Source: Chryseobacterium sp. ISL-6
Lineage (GTDB): Bacteria > Bacteroidota > Bacteroidia > Flavobacteriales > Weeksellaceae
Direction: 5' to 3'
Length of the DNA: 64,000 nt
NCBI RefSeq assembly: GCF_018613715.1
Contig: NZ_JAGGPT010000011.1
Coordinates: 1-64,000 of the forward strand
Below, piece after piece: positions 9,233-17,057 of the stretch; the stretch's first letter is position 1, and each line of letters begins with the position of its first letter. The notes below the pieces were generated by a model. It was not told the origin of the DNA, did not search any database, and saw only the letters and a list, made by a program, of their open reading frames with translations. The position numbers were made by a program, and so were the translations under genes.

Positions 9233-9567
9233 TTTCAAATAAAACTAACTCAAATTGAGATTGAAAGTTTAAAACCTTTTACAAATAAGTCTTTGGTTGG
9301 ATTATCTAAACTTCTTCATTTATCAATCCAAATGTTTACTCTATTTGGGACAGTAAGATTTGTAAATACTTTTTTTCAAGTAGCTTTCATTATCAAATTC
9401 AAAGTATTCCAAATTATCTAAAATATGTAGAAGCAATAAGCGAAACTATAAAACTTGGCTTACCTAATGATTTTGATAATCCGAGAGAGCAACTGGAATA
9501 CGAAGTTACTGATGTAAGGTTGATTGAAATGGCTATCTTTTTAAACCAGTTTGATATTAAATTATAA
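9233..9567 (+). pseudogene. Frameshifted remnant of a small unknown protein
   Basis: Frame A, about 9233-9320, reads FQIKLTQIEIESLKPF... to GLSKLLH. Frame B (9310-9567, no start codon) then reads FINPNVYSIWDSKICKYF and continues through YLKYVEAISETIKLG to FLNQFDIKL and a TAA. Joined, the two give a coherent ~110-residue polypeptide with one frameshift near 9315. I do not recognise the family. The 'LLHFINPxxYxIWDS' stretch is the best handle for a search. Confidence 0.5.
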
Positions 9568-9586
9568 TTTTATACAATTAACTGTT

Positions 9587-9814
9587 TTAATTTTTACCTT
9601 TTCTTTTAAACACAGAATGAGAAGAACGTAATGAGAGTTTTGAGATATCCATATCCCACAATGGCTCGTTTTCATTTACCATAACAAGTGTTTTGTCATT
9701 GAGATCAAATTCCTCTACGAAACAATAATAAAGTAATCTAGTAATTTTTATATGGAATCTTTTACCATTGTGACTTAGTCCACATTTATAACAACAGCAT
9801 AAATAACGAAACAA
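9587..9814 (-). other. Doubtful 75-codon ORF, probably a relic
   Basis: A leftward ORF with an N-terminal Cys-rich segment and a C-terminal stretch including KTLVMVNENEPLWDMDISKL. The second half reads like a real protein end, while the first 20 residues do not. There is no ribosome-binding site and no recognised domain. It lies tail-to-tail with the frameshifted remnant and is most likely a gene fragment. Confidence 0.25.
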
Positions 9815-9860
9815 TCAGAACAACAAAACCTATCAAAAAAAGTATATATTTGTAAAATAA

Positions 9861-9884
9861 TAGCCCGCCTGGCACGGCGGACTA
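9861..9884 (-). terminator. Hairpin downstream of the small membrane protein gene
   Basis: TAGCCCGCC (9861-9869) pairs with GGCGGACTA (9876-9884) except for one G:T position. On the minus strand a T-rich stretch follows, so it can terminate the leftward 37-codon gene at 9916-10029. Confidence 0.5.
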
Positions 9885-9915
9885 TCAAAAATGAAATCGT
9901 TAAGTGATTGCGCTA

Positions 9916-10029
9916 CTATTGTTCGCGGTCACTTTTTGTTTTTCTAGCATTACTGGAAACAATAACCAAAGTGGTCATCGCTACAATAATTAGAAAAAGC
10001 AGGGCGAAAAGTGTTATTCCTTCGTTCAT
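9916..10029 (-). CDS. 37-residue single-pass membrane protein
   Basis: Reads from ATG at 10029 to TAG at 9916: a short N-terminus (MNEGIT), one hydrophobic helix (about residues 5-26) and a basic tail ending KTKSDREQ, so probably an inner-membrane protein with its C-terminus in the cytoplasm. A -7-like TATATTTG lies at 10034-10041, only four bases before the ATG, so the mRNA could be nearly leaderless. A hairpin follows the stop. Function unknown; it may be a genuine small protein surviving inside the decayed island. Confidence 0.45.
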   Translation of the reverse strand: MNEGITLFALLFLIIVAMTTLVIVSSNARKTKSDREQ

Positions 10030-10614
10030 AATACAAATATAATATAGAGTTATATAAATTATTGGTTTGCTAAAAAAGTGTTCGAAAATCTTGTCCGCAT
10101 TTCTTTATATTACAAATTACAGTAATGTCAATTTGTAAATAAATTTATTTTTACACGAGTTACTTACAGTTTTTTTGTCAAAATTAAATCTATCGTCTCT
10201 CTTTAATAATGTTATAAGCAAAGATAACATACAGAAAAGAAGAAAACAGAATAGTATTCAACAATCTATATCGAGTAAGCGATATTTTTTTTTTAAAGCC
10301 GCTTTTATTACATCATATTTAAATTTAAAAGTTACTTATACTTTTTGTATACGATTTTATCTATGGTCTATTTGATACTGTAGTAAAGATAATGGACAAA
10401 AAAGGAAAAATTAAATTAGAAATTTAAGGTTTATTCCATAAAGCCTTTAAACCCTTATTAATAAAGGGGAAAACATGTTGATAAATAATTTTTTTTCAAC
10501 TGAAAGAAAAAAATTATCTTTGAAAAAGCGGGGTAAGAGCAGACGATCACAATGTAAAGTTCCGCGCAAAAAAACTGAAGTAGGGATTTTGCAGAGAGTT
10601 GAGCAGGATTGTAG
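10030..10614. other. AT-rich decayed stretch without an intact gene
   Basis: Both strands are broken by stops, and short ORFs here lack starts, ribosome sites or protein-like composition. A TTATCTTTG promoter-like motif occurs near 10513-10521, upstream of the RHS tip fragment. I see no RNA gene or mobile-element gene. Confidence 0.4.
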
Positions 10615-11442
10615 AATTACAAGTACAACGGAAAGGAGCTGCAAGAGACTGGGATGTATGACTATGGTACGAGATTCTATATGCCTGATATTGGAAGATG
10701 GGGCGTGATAGATCCTAGAAGCCAATATACTCATGAAGCTTATAGTTATGTTTGGAACAATCCTATTTCATTTAATGATCCTACTGGAATGCAGGGGGAA
10801 ATAGGATTTCCAATTAATGATGGAAAAAAAGATGGAGAAGTTTGGAATGATTCTGATGGAATGTTTTATTGGGATGCAAACAAAAAAACATGGATAGATT
10901 TCAAAGATAAAAGTGCTGTAATCACACAAGTTTCTATGCTAGGGAAATCCAAAAGCAGTAATGATGGTGGATATGCAACGGCTCTGACTGTTGGAACTAT
11001 TAATATTGAGAATCCTATTGGATGGATTGCATTGGTTGGATTGATTGGATATGAGATATACCGTGAGGCTACAAGACCTCCTTTACAATGGTATACACCC
11101 ATAGATCCAATGATGACCACTCCTTCAACCATGAAGACGGAAGATACTGCTGGAGATGAGGATAAAGATACAAATGGTCAAGATGTTCCAAAAGAGAAAA
11201 AAGTTCCAGTGAGTGGTAAAAGTGATAAAGAAGCTTCTAAAGAAGTTCCATCATGGGTTAAAGAAAAAGGAGAAGCACCATATGTGGATGAGGATGGAAA
11301 AACATTTGCTAAACGAGTTTTAGATGAACACCATGGTAAAGGCAAATGGAATAACAGTAAAAAAGATACAGGTCCAACATCAGATTATAATAAGATAAAA
11401 AAGTGGGGAGATAGAGGATTTGAAGTAAAACCAAAAAAATAA
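10615..11442 (+). pseudogene. Headless RHS core with toxin tip (orphan C-terminal cassette)
   Basis: RHS core sequence starts abruptly after an in-frame TAG at 10612-10614 (YKYNGKELQETGMYDYGTRF) and runs through PDIGRWGVIDPRS...YSYVWNNPISFNDPTGMQ. Translation from ATG 10654 would give 262 residues. The tip contains a hydrophobic segment (about 112-130), a low-complexity Lys/Glu/Asp region and an end with FAKRVLDEHHGKG and DYNKIKKWGDRGFE. I recall this kind of ending from other polymorphic toxins but cannot name the family. The signal peptide, DUF6443 region and YD shell are missing, so it cannot be exported alone. It may be a silent tip available for recombination with a full-length RHS gene. 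Confidence 0.75.
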
Positions 11443-11448
11443 TTAAAA

Positions 11449-11946
11449 ATGAAATATTTTATATATGCAATTGATCATACCTATACAGATGAATTAAATA
11501 CTTGTACTAAGCTTTTGGGATTTTGCAATGATATAGATGGTCTTGAGAAAATAAAAAAAGAAGCACTAAAACTATCAGGATTTAAGGCGTATCCTGATAG
11601 TTTTGTAATTAATAAATATATATTAGATAAGACACACTGGGAGAATGGATTTGAAGATGTTGTTGGAGAAATTGGAAGAGATTATCTTTTAGCAAGTGAT
11701 GTTTTTGATGAGAATTATGCATCTGTAAAAGAGTTAAGTCTAGAAACTATTTTTAGTGTAAGTCATAGCTACACTATTGATAGATATTTAGATGATGAAA
11801 GATTTATTGGAGTATATTCAACAGCGGCAAAAGCAGAGATAGCAATAGAAGATTTGAAAAAACAACAAGGGTTTAGAAAATATCCTAACGATTTTGATAT
11901 TAGTGAAATAGAAATAAATGATCTTTTATGGACTTCTGGATTTTAA
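11449..11946 (+). CDS. Putative immunity protein with two copies of a DUF7336-like domain
   Basis: 165 residues, starting 6 bp after the orphan RHS tip. The sequence is an internal duplication. Residues about 14-68 (LLGFCNDIDGLEKIKKEA..., SGFKAYPDSFVINKYIL, HWENGF) align with about 115-165 (FIGVYSTAAKAEIAIEDL..., QGFRKYPNDFDISEIEI, LWTSGF). This 'IGxYS...A..AI..L....GF..YP..F.I.......W..GF' pattern is what I know as DUF7336, often found beside toxins. Its position fits a cognate immunity protein. Retention of an intact immunity gene behind a broken toxin is common, because it can still neutralise toxin from neighbours. Family name is from memory. Confidence 0.6.
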   Translation: MKYFIYAIDHTYTDELNTCTKLLGFCNDIDGLEKIKKEALKLSGFKAYPDSFVINKYILDKTHWENGFEDVVGEIGRDYLLASDVFDENYASVKELSLETIFSVSHSYTIDRYLDDERFIGVYSTAAKAEIAIEDLKKQQGFRKYPNDFDISEIEINDLLWTSGF

Positions 11947-11993
11947 AAGACTATTCTTGTTGCGCAAATTCTGCGACTTTGATTAATAAAAAT

Positions 11994-12022
11994 AAACCAC
12001 TGCTTTTGCGGTGGTTTTTTTA
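11994..12022 (+). terminator. Terminator after the DUF7336-like gene
   Basis: AAACCACTGC and GCGGTGGTTT pair around a TTTT loop with one G:T pair, followed by a run of T. It closes the orphan tip/immunity unit. The remaining 11947-12268 holds nothing else I can identify. Confidence 0.7.
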
Positions 12023-12268
12023 TTTATATATAAAAATCTCAAAAATAGGAAGGTCTAAAAAATATAAATGATGAAACTTAATTATAATATATTTTAAATT
12101 AGACAGAGTTTACTTCTAAAATTGTATTGGTTATTTATGTCCAGTTAATCAATTCTATTATTGCTAATTTAAAAATTGAAGACTTAGCAACAAATATAGA
12201 GCGAGTTTGTTCCTGAAGTAAAGTACCATTATAAAACTAATATTAAAAAACCGCCGAAGACTTATACT

Positions 12269-12736
12269 ATGAAAATTTCAAAACTCAGTAATACCAATTT
12301 TAGACTTTTAGATGATATAGAAATCAATATCGAAGACTATATAACATTAATTGTTGGTAAGAACAATTCAGGTAAGACCTCTCTATTTGAGATCATAAAT
12401 TTATTTTTTAATGATAAAAATCGAATTTCATTTCACGATTTCTCCCTAAATAGCCACGAAGCTTTTAATGATTGTTATATAAAATACAGCGAAGAATTAT
12501 TGGAAATCGTTGATGATGAACAAAAAGAAGAAATCGAAAAAAAATTAATAGAAGAAATCCCAAGAATAACTTTAGGTGTTCAAATAGAATATGATAAGAT
12601 AAAAGATTCGTTGATTAATCTTAGTGAGTTTATATCTGATTTAGATGAGAATCGATCCGATGCAACCTTATTCTTCAAATACGAGCCTACAGATACAATA
12701 ATGGTCAATACTTTGATGAACCCTCTTGGAATGTAA
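12269..12736 (+). pseudogene. 5' fragment of an AAA/OLD-type ATPase gene
   Basis: 155 codons beginning MKISKLSNTNFRLLDDIEI with Walker A GKNNSGKTS (about residues 30-38), followed by a Glu/Lys-rich helical stretch. This is the start of an SMC-like ATPase as in OLD-family nucleases (AAA_15/21 type), which normally run to 400-700 residues with Walker B, a signature motif and often a TOPRIM domain. Here coding sequence stops after LMNPLGM, where RHS-derived DNA begins, so the gene is truncated and surely inactive as an ATPase. Such genes usually belong to anti-phage systems, consistent with an accessory island. Confidence 0.75.
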
Positions 12737-13080
12737 AAGCATCACCCCAGGGAAAAGATGTGGTAACCCCTATTTATATGATGGTGATCCTTCTGCAATG
12801 TATACGGGGTGAAAAATCTTTTTCTGAGAAAACACTGGAGAATTCTCCTTTGGATAGGATGTTGAACCAGAAACAAGTGAGTACAGCATGGGTTACAAAA
12901 CCTATTTTGCTGGAATATTTATCCAATACCGCTACGGATGTCGGAAAGTATGTGACCACCACTACTCCTCTGGAAGGAATAGCCAACTCTATACTAAAGG
13001 TCTCTCCCAATGATGTTAATACAGCGAGTGGGTTTTACAAAGCTAATCAGCTGTATAAAAACTCTGTGAATGATGTGTGC
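12733..13080 (+). pseudogene. Relic of an RHS N-terminal (DUF6443) segment
   Basis: The translation matches residues about 65-215 of the intact RHS protein encoded at 5077-8490: KASPQGKDVVTPI for KASPLGRDVVTPI, then EKTLENSPLDRML, TKPILLEYLSNTATDVGKY and KVSPNDVNTASGFYKANQL. About 35 residues are missing internally and two compensating frameshifts lie near 12772 and 12808. Similarity ends near 13075. The fragment is fused to the truncated ATPase gene at about 12727-12733, so an old rearrangement joined them. Confidence 0.75.
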
Positions 13081-13156
13081 AAATCCTGAAATGAGAAAAT
13101 ACAATCATTAATTGGATCTGTTCTAGACTAATTTCTTTCCTTATCTCGATTATCAT

Positions 13157-13529
13157 ATGGTTCTTCAGCATCAAATTACTCATCTCGGGAAAGGTGAAAT
13201 AAATCAAATGAAGGTCATTGTAAAAAAACTGTTGAATAAACTTAATAGATTAGTTATACAAGATGGAATAATTTCTAATAAAGAACAAGATAAATCAGTT
13301 GGGTGAATCCTTACGCCAAGCTTTGATTCGGTTTATAGAATATCATCCTCCAAAAAAACTCAAAAAAAATCTTTTTTCTGTATTTTTAGAGTTTGTTTAT
13401 TCTTTAGGCAGTGGAAGTCCTGTAAATCTTGATGATATTTTATTTGCTTGTAAAGAACTTTTTGAACTTTTGGATACAATAGAAGATAAAATCGAAAAAC
13501 TTAGGGACAGTAAAAATCTGAATTTGTAA
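13157..13529 (+). pseudogene. Frameshifted small gene of unknown function
   Basis: From ATG 13157 (or 13208) one frame reads ...MKVIVKKLLNKLNRL... to NKEQDKSVG and a stop at 13305. A second frame, open from 13272, reads INQLGESLRQALIRFIEY and continues to DKIEKLRDSKNLNL at 13529. A two-base loss near 13286-13290 would restore a single ~123-residue helical protein. Alternatively a 76-codon protein starts at TTG 13299. No family recognised. It sits at the right edge of the toxin island. Confidence 0.5.
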
Positions 13530-13568
13530 TGTAATTGGATAAACAATATATAATTACCTATCAAAATA

Positions 13569-13591
13569 TTTAGCACCTATTTTAGCACCTA
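13569..13591. repeat. Tandem 11-bp repeat near the tRNA-Ser 3' end
   Basis: TTTAGCACCTA occurs at 13569-13579 and 13581-13591 (12-bp period), about 45 bp from the 3' end of tRNA-Ser on the island side. Its position between accessory DNA and a tRNA gene suggests a trace of integration, but no integrase gene or second copy of a tRNA 3' end was found. Confidence 0.4.
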
Positions 13592-13598
13592 GAAATGA

Positions 13599-13633
13599 TA
13601 AGTCCCTGTAGATAGTAATCTACAGGGACTTTT
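13599..13633. terminator. Strong bidirectional terminator next to tRNA-Ser
   Basis: A perfect 14-bp stem, AAGTCCCTGTAGAT (13600-13613) with ATCTACAGGGACTT (13618-13631), loop AGTA, with T-runs reachable on the plus strand. It lies immediately downstream of the leftward tRNA-Ser and probably ends its transcript. Confidence 0.75.
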
Positions 13634-13634
13634 G

Positions 13635-13719
13635 CGGAGAGAGAGGGATTCGAACCCCCGGACCTGTTACAGTCAATAGTTTTCAAGACTATCGCAATCG
13701 ACCACTCTGCCATCTCTCC
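13635..13719 (-). tRNA. tRNA-Ser(UGA)
   Basis: Read on the minus strand, the acceptor arm GGAGAGA (13719-13713) pairs with TCTCTCC (13642-13636), and the discriminator is G at 13635. The D-arm starts GGCAGAGTGGTCGA and the anticodon loop is CTTGAAA, giving anticodon TGA. A long variable arm and the T-loop GGTTCGAATCC are present. Length 85 nt fits a class II tRNA-Ser. No CCA is encoded. Confidence 0.95.
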
Positions 13720-13893
13720 TTAAACTCCAGTTATACTGTCGTTTTCAGTGGTGCAAATATAGAATGTTTTTTAATTCTGACAAAATAATTATTAGATAAA
13801 TTTTAGCAAATTGAAATAATCCACTAAAAATCAACTTAATTATTTTCTGTAATCTACTTACTGATCAACAAAATTTGAGAAAATCAGATAAAA

Positions 13894-13925
13894 AATAAAC
13901 GCATCAAATCAATGATGCGTTTATT
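13894..13925 (-). terminator. Terminator downstream of trxB
   Basis: Arms AATAAACGCATCA (13894-13906) and TGATGCGTTTATT (13913-13925) form a 13-bp stem with a six-base loop, placed just after the leftward trxB stop. Confidence 0.75.
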
Positions 13926-13947
13926 GTATATTATATCAAAATAAGTA

Positions 13948-14889
13948 TTAATGTAACTCAGCAAGATACTTTTCAGCATCCATTGCCGCCATACATCCAC
14001 TTCCAGCAGCTGTAATTGCTTGTCTGTAAATATGATCCTGAACATCACCAGCAGCAAAAACTCCAGGTAAGTTTGTTCTTGTAGATCCCTTTTCTGTTAA
14101 GATATATCCGTTTTCATCCAAGTCAATTTGTCCTACAAAAATATCAGTATTCGGTTTGTGACCAATAGCGATAAAAATTCCGTGAACATCAACCGTAGAT
14201 TTTTCCTGAGTTTGGTTATCAATAACAACCGCTCTTTCAACAAGATTATTCTCCCCTTCTATTCCTATTAATTCGTGGTTGAATTTCACTTCAATGTTTG
14301 GTGTATTTTCTACTCTGTGGATCATCGCTTTTGAAGCTCTGAAAACATCCTTTCTCACCAACATCGTCACGTTATTAACCAATTTTGCAAGGTAAGTTGC
14401 TTCTTCCGCCGCAGTATCACCGGCTCCTACTACTACTACATCTTTTCCTCTGTAGAAAAATCCATCACAAGTAGCACATGCAGAAACTCCACCTCCATTA
14501 TATTTTTTTTCGTCATCAAGACCTAAATACTTAGCTGTAGCTCCTGTAGAAATAATCACGGTTTTAGCAAGGATCTCTTTATTTCCGGCAAATAATTTGT
14601 GAACACCACCCTTTTCTTTAGAAAGTTCCACTTTCGTGATCATTTCATAATGAACTTTGGTATCAAATCTTTCCGCTTGTTTTTGCAAATCCATCATCAT
14701 TTCAGGACCTGTAATACCAGCAGGATATCCGGGAAAGTTATCAACCTCCGTTGTCGTTGTTAATTGTCCGCCTGGCTCTAAGCCTGTATATAATTCAGGC
14801 TTCAGATCTGCTCTTGCAGCATAAATTGCCGCTGTAAAGCCAGAAGGCCCTGATCCAACTATTACACAATCTAAAATGTTTTGCTCCAT
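13948..14889 (-). CDS. trxB: Thioredoxin-disulfide reductase
   Basis: 313 residues, the normal length for low-Mr TrxR. It transfers electrons from NADPH via FAD to oxidised thioredoxin in the cytoplasm. Visible motifs are the FAD-binding GSGPSG (12-17), the redox-active C138-A-T-C141, the NADPH-binding GAGDTA (155-160) and the C-terminal FAD motif GVFAAGDVQD. It is a single gene between the tRNA-Ser side terminator and a 249-bp intergenic gap. No unusual features. Confidence 0.97.
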   Translation of the reverse strand: MEQNILDCVIVGSGPSGFTAAIYAARADLKPELYTGLEPGGQLTTTTEVDNFPGYPAGITGPEMMMDLQKQAERFDTKVHYEMITKVELSKEKGGVHKLFAGNKEILAKTVIISTGATAKYLGLDDEKKYNGGGVSACATCDGFFYRGKDVVVVGAGDTAAEEATYLAKLVNNVTMLVRKDVFRASKAMIHRVENTPNIEVKFNHELIGIEGENNLVERAVVIDNQTQEKSTVDVHGIFIAIGHKPNTDIFVGQIDLDENGYILTEKGSTRTNLPGVFAAGDVQDHIYRQAITAAGSGCMAAMDAEKYLAELH

Positions 14890-14939
14890 AATTTACTTTT
14901 CAAAAAGATTAAAATTAAAGTCTGCTAATTTCGTAATTT

Positions 14940-15138
14940 TTAATGTTTTATTAAAGGAATTTTAATGATACTTGTCAATAATCAATATGTCGACTGTCAA
15001 TGATTGTTTTATACGTTGCTGACCGTTATTGGGGCTCATTTTCGAAATCGCGAAACGGCTTTTAAACAACTTGCAACTAACAACATTTAACTTCCTTCCC
15101 CGTGACTCGCATCCCGGACCTCCCAACTCTACAATAAC
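14940..15138. repeat. Intergenic degenerate repeat tract
   Basis: The tract contains ATCGCGAAACGGCTTTTAAA followed by CAACTTGCAACTAACAAC and GACTCGCATCCCGGACCT. A related tract at about 45165-45245 contains ATCGCGAAACTTTTAACTCT and then AACAAGTAACCTGCGAT. Both are gene-free and rich in imperfect 'AACTxGCAAC' units, so they look like two members of a dispersed intergenic repeat family. Confidence 0.45.
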
Positions 15139-16176
15139 CTAAACTTTCATCTTAAATTTATCGACATTAATAATCTTATATACCAATTCCTTGATCAACT
15201 CCGCTTCACTCATATTTACCGCTCCCAGACCCTTTCCTTTCATATCAAATTCCCTTAAAATAGAAACCACTCTCGTAGCGTGTTTTAAAGGATATAACCT
15301 TGCACTTTCTGCGTAATCTTTGATGAAGTAAGGATTAATCCCCATTTGGGAAGCAATAGCCTGTGGCGACTGTCCCGGCATTGTCTGATAAATAATAACA
15401 TTTGAGAAATAGTTATACAAACTCGCCAACATCATTACAAAAGGATTATTCTTAGGATTCTTTCCCATAAAATGGGCAATTTTAAATGCTGCATTTGCAT
15501 TTTTCGTTCCTAGAGCCTTTTGGAGTTCGAAAACATTATATTCCTTACTGATTCCGATATGGTTTTCGATAATCGTGCCATCCAAAAGCTCTCCTTCTTT
15601 AAGGATTATTTTTAATTTACCCAGTTCATTGGCGATCCTTGAAAGATCATTTCCAAGATATTCTGCTAAAAGGTGAGAAATATTTGGGGCTGTTTTTATG
15701 CTTAATTTAGAACATTCATCAGCAATCCATTTTGGAAGATTATTCTCTCTGATCGATTCACTGAGGAAAAGTGCTTTGGCCTTATCTAAAGCTTTTGTCA
15801 CCTTTTTCCTGCTATCCAGCTTTTTATGTTTGTGGGCAAAAACCAGAACTGTTGATGGAATCGGATTTTCAACATACGCCTCCAGAATTCTATTTTCTTC
15901 TTCATTAAGTTTTAGATCCTGAGCTTCTTTTACAATAATCACCTGTTTATCTCCCATCATAGGAAACTGCCTTGCCAAAGAAAGAACTTCCTGATAAGAA
16001 GTATCTTTTCCATAAGTCACGGTCTGGTTGAAAGCTTTTTCATCTTCTTCCAAAAAGTCGTGTTCAAGAGCTTTTACAGCAACGTCAATAAAATAAGGTT
16101 CATCTCCGTGGAAAAAATAAATCGGTAAAACTTCTTTATTTTTAATATTTTTGAGGATTAAATCTAATTCTTTCAT
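15139..16176 (-). CDS. holA: DNA polymerase III subunit delta
   Basis: 345 residues, standard for HolA. The delta subunit of the clamp loader opens the beta clamp. The N-terminus (LILKNIKNKEVLPIYFFHGD EPYF pattern) is typical, with conserved LARQFPMMGDKQVIIVKEAQ, SLYNYFSNVIIYQ in the C-terminal collar domain and the ending ELVYKII. Like other delta subunits it keeps the AAA+ fold without a working Walker A. The start codon lies only six bases from the divergent gene at 16183, so both promoters must overlap the opposite coding sequence. Confidence 0.93.
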   Translation of the reverse strand: MKELDLILKNIKNKEVLPIYFFHGDEPYFIDVAVKALEHDFLEEDEKAFNQTVTYGKDTSYQEVLSLARQFPMMGDKQVIIVKEAQDLKLNEEENRILEAYVENPIPSTVLVFAHKHKKLDSRKKVTKALDKAKALFLSESIRENNLPKWIADECSKLSIKTAPNISHLLAEYLGNDLSRIANELGKLKIILKEGELLDGTIIENHIGISKEYNVFELQKALGTKNANAAFKIAHFMGKNPKNNPFVMMLASLYNYFSNVIIYQTMPGQSPQAIASQMGINPYFIKDYAESARLYPLKHATRVVSILREFDMKGKGLGAVNMSEAELIKELVYKIINVDKFKMKV

Positions 16177-16182
16177 CTTTTA

Positions 16183-16617
16183 ATGGAACTTCCAAAACTG
16201 AATTTTCAGGAAACTTTTGATTTTAAATTCAAGAAAGACAAAGATAAGTTTTTTATTTATGATTTAGTTCGTAAAACTTACCTTTTGCTTACCCCTGAAG
16301 AGTGGGTAAGACAACATTGGATACATTATTATCTCACAGTAAAATCCTATTCTGTATCTGCATTGATTACAGAAAAAAAGATCGTTTTAAATGGTCTTAC
16401 TAAAAGAATTGACCTGCTTATTACAGAAAAAGCACAGCCAAAAATTTTAATCGAATGTAAGGCTCCACAGATCAAACTGACTGAAAAAACTTTTGAGCAA
16501 ACCGCAAGATACAATTCAATTATTGGCGCTAAAGAGATCATTTTAACCAACGGCTTGCAGCATATTAATGCTTATTTTGAGAATGACCAGTATCAATTTT
16601 ATAAAGCAGATAATTAA
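16183..16617 (+). CDS. HsdR N-terminal-like (PD-(D/E)XK fold) protein
   Basis: 144 residues. The central pattern RIDLLI (D77) followed by ILIECKAP (E91, K93) is the D...ExK active-site signature of PD-(D/E)XK nuclease folds. The whole sequence fits the stand-alone 'type I restriction enzyme R N-terminal' family (HSDR_N_2) common next to holA in flavobacteria. No helicase/translocase domain follows and no hsdM or hsdS lies nearby, so it is not part of a restriction system here. All active-site residues are retained, so a DNA repair or replication-linked nuclease is possible; function is not established. Confidence 0.8.
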   Translation: MELPKLNFQETFDFKFKKDKDKFFIYDLVRKTYLLLTPEEWVRQHWIHYYLTVKSYSVSALITEKKIVLNGLTKRIDLLITEKAQPKILIECKAPQIKLTEKTFEQTARYNSIIGAKEIILTNGLQHINAYFENDQYQFYKADN

Positions 16618-17057
16618 TCAGTTTATATATTTATCTAGGGAAAATCCTGCGCAAAGTTTGTCATTCAGATCTAAGCGAATTGGCGTCTGGAATCTCAGTC
16701 TTGCCTATTCATAGATATAAACCAAAAAAGTCATAAAAGTTTTAATGTACCCCAAAGACTGCATTTGAGTTTTTGAAAATACTAAATTTTAAAAAGAATC
16801 TTCTTTGGCTCTGTTGTTAACTAAAGTTCACAATTTTTAAATACATATGATAGTTAATATGACTTTAAATTTTTATAAATTTAAAGTGCTTTAATTAAAG
16901 TCACAATAAAAGGACACATAAGCATTTTGGAAATCTTTTGATTCTCGTCTTAGGTGATCTCCTTATTTTTCAAAACAAAAAACTTCAAATTTTAAATACC
17001 CAAAAAAAACTTTTGTTCCTTTTGTGGTCAGATAAAATATGGTTAAATAAAATTTAA
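16618..17057. other. Gene-free gap with REP-like sequence and AT-rich palindrome
   Basis: No ORF of note. Around 16657-16700 it reads TTTGTCATTCAGATCTAAGC...GGAATCTCAGTC, resembling the 'TGTCATTCTGA...GGAATCT' intergenic repeat of Bacteroidetes; a relative sits at 52040-52140. The right part is very AT-rich and holds the palindrome listed separately. Confidence 0.5.
16862..16887. repeat. Perfect AT-rich palindrome
   Basis: ACTTTAAATTT (16862-16872) and AAATTTAAAGT (16877-16887) are perfect 11-bp inverted arms around TTAT, about 170 bp upstream of the HAD gene. This could be an operator or merely an AT-rich cruciform; no T-tract follows. Confidence 0.4.

Noticed and set aside
10175..10375. 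66-codon ORF in the decayed region
   Set aside because: TTG start, very AT-rich, homopolymer-driven Phe/Lys/Ser composition, no promoter or homologous motif.
10475..10708. 77-codon plus-strand ORF before the orphan RHS tip
   Set aside because: It reads the RHS core in a wrong frame (the proper frame gives YKYNGKELQETGMYDYG), and its protein composition is unnatural.
16183..16617. Restriction-modification system
   Set aside because: Only the HsdR-N-like domain is present; no helicase, methyltransferase or specificity gene is nearby, and the linkage is to holA.
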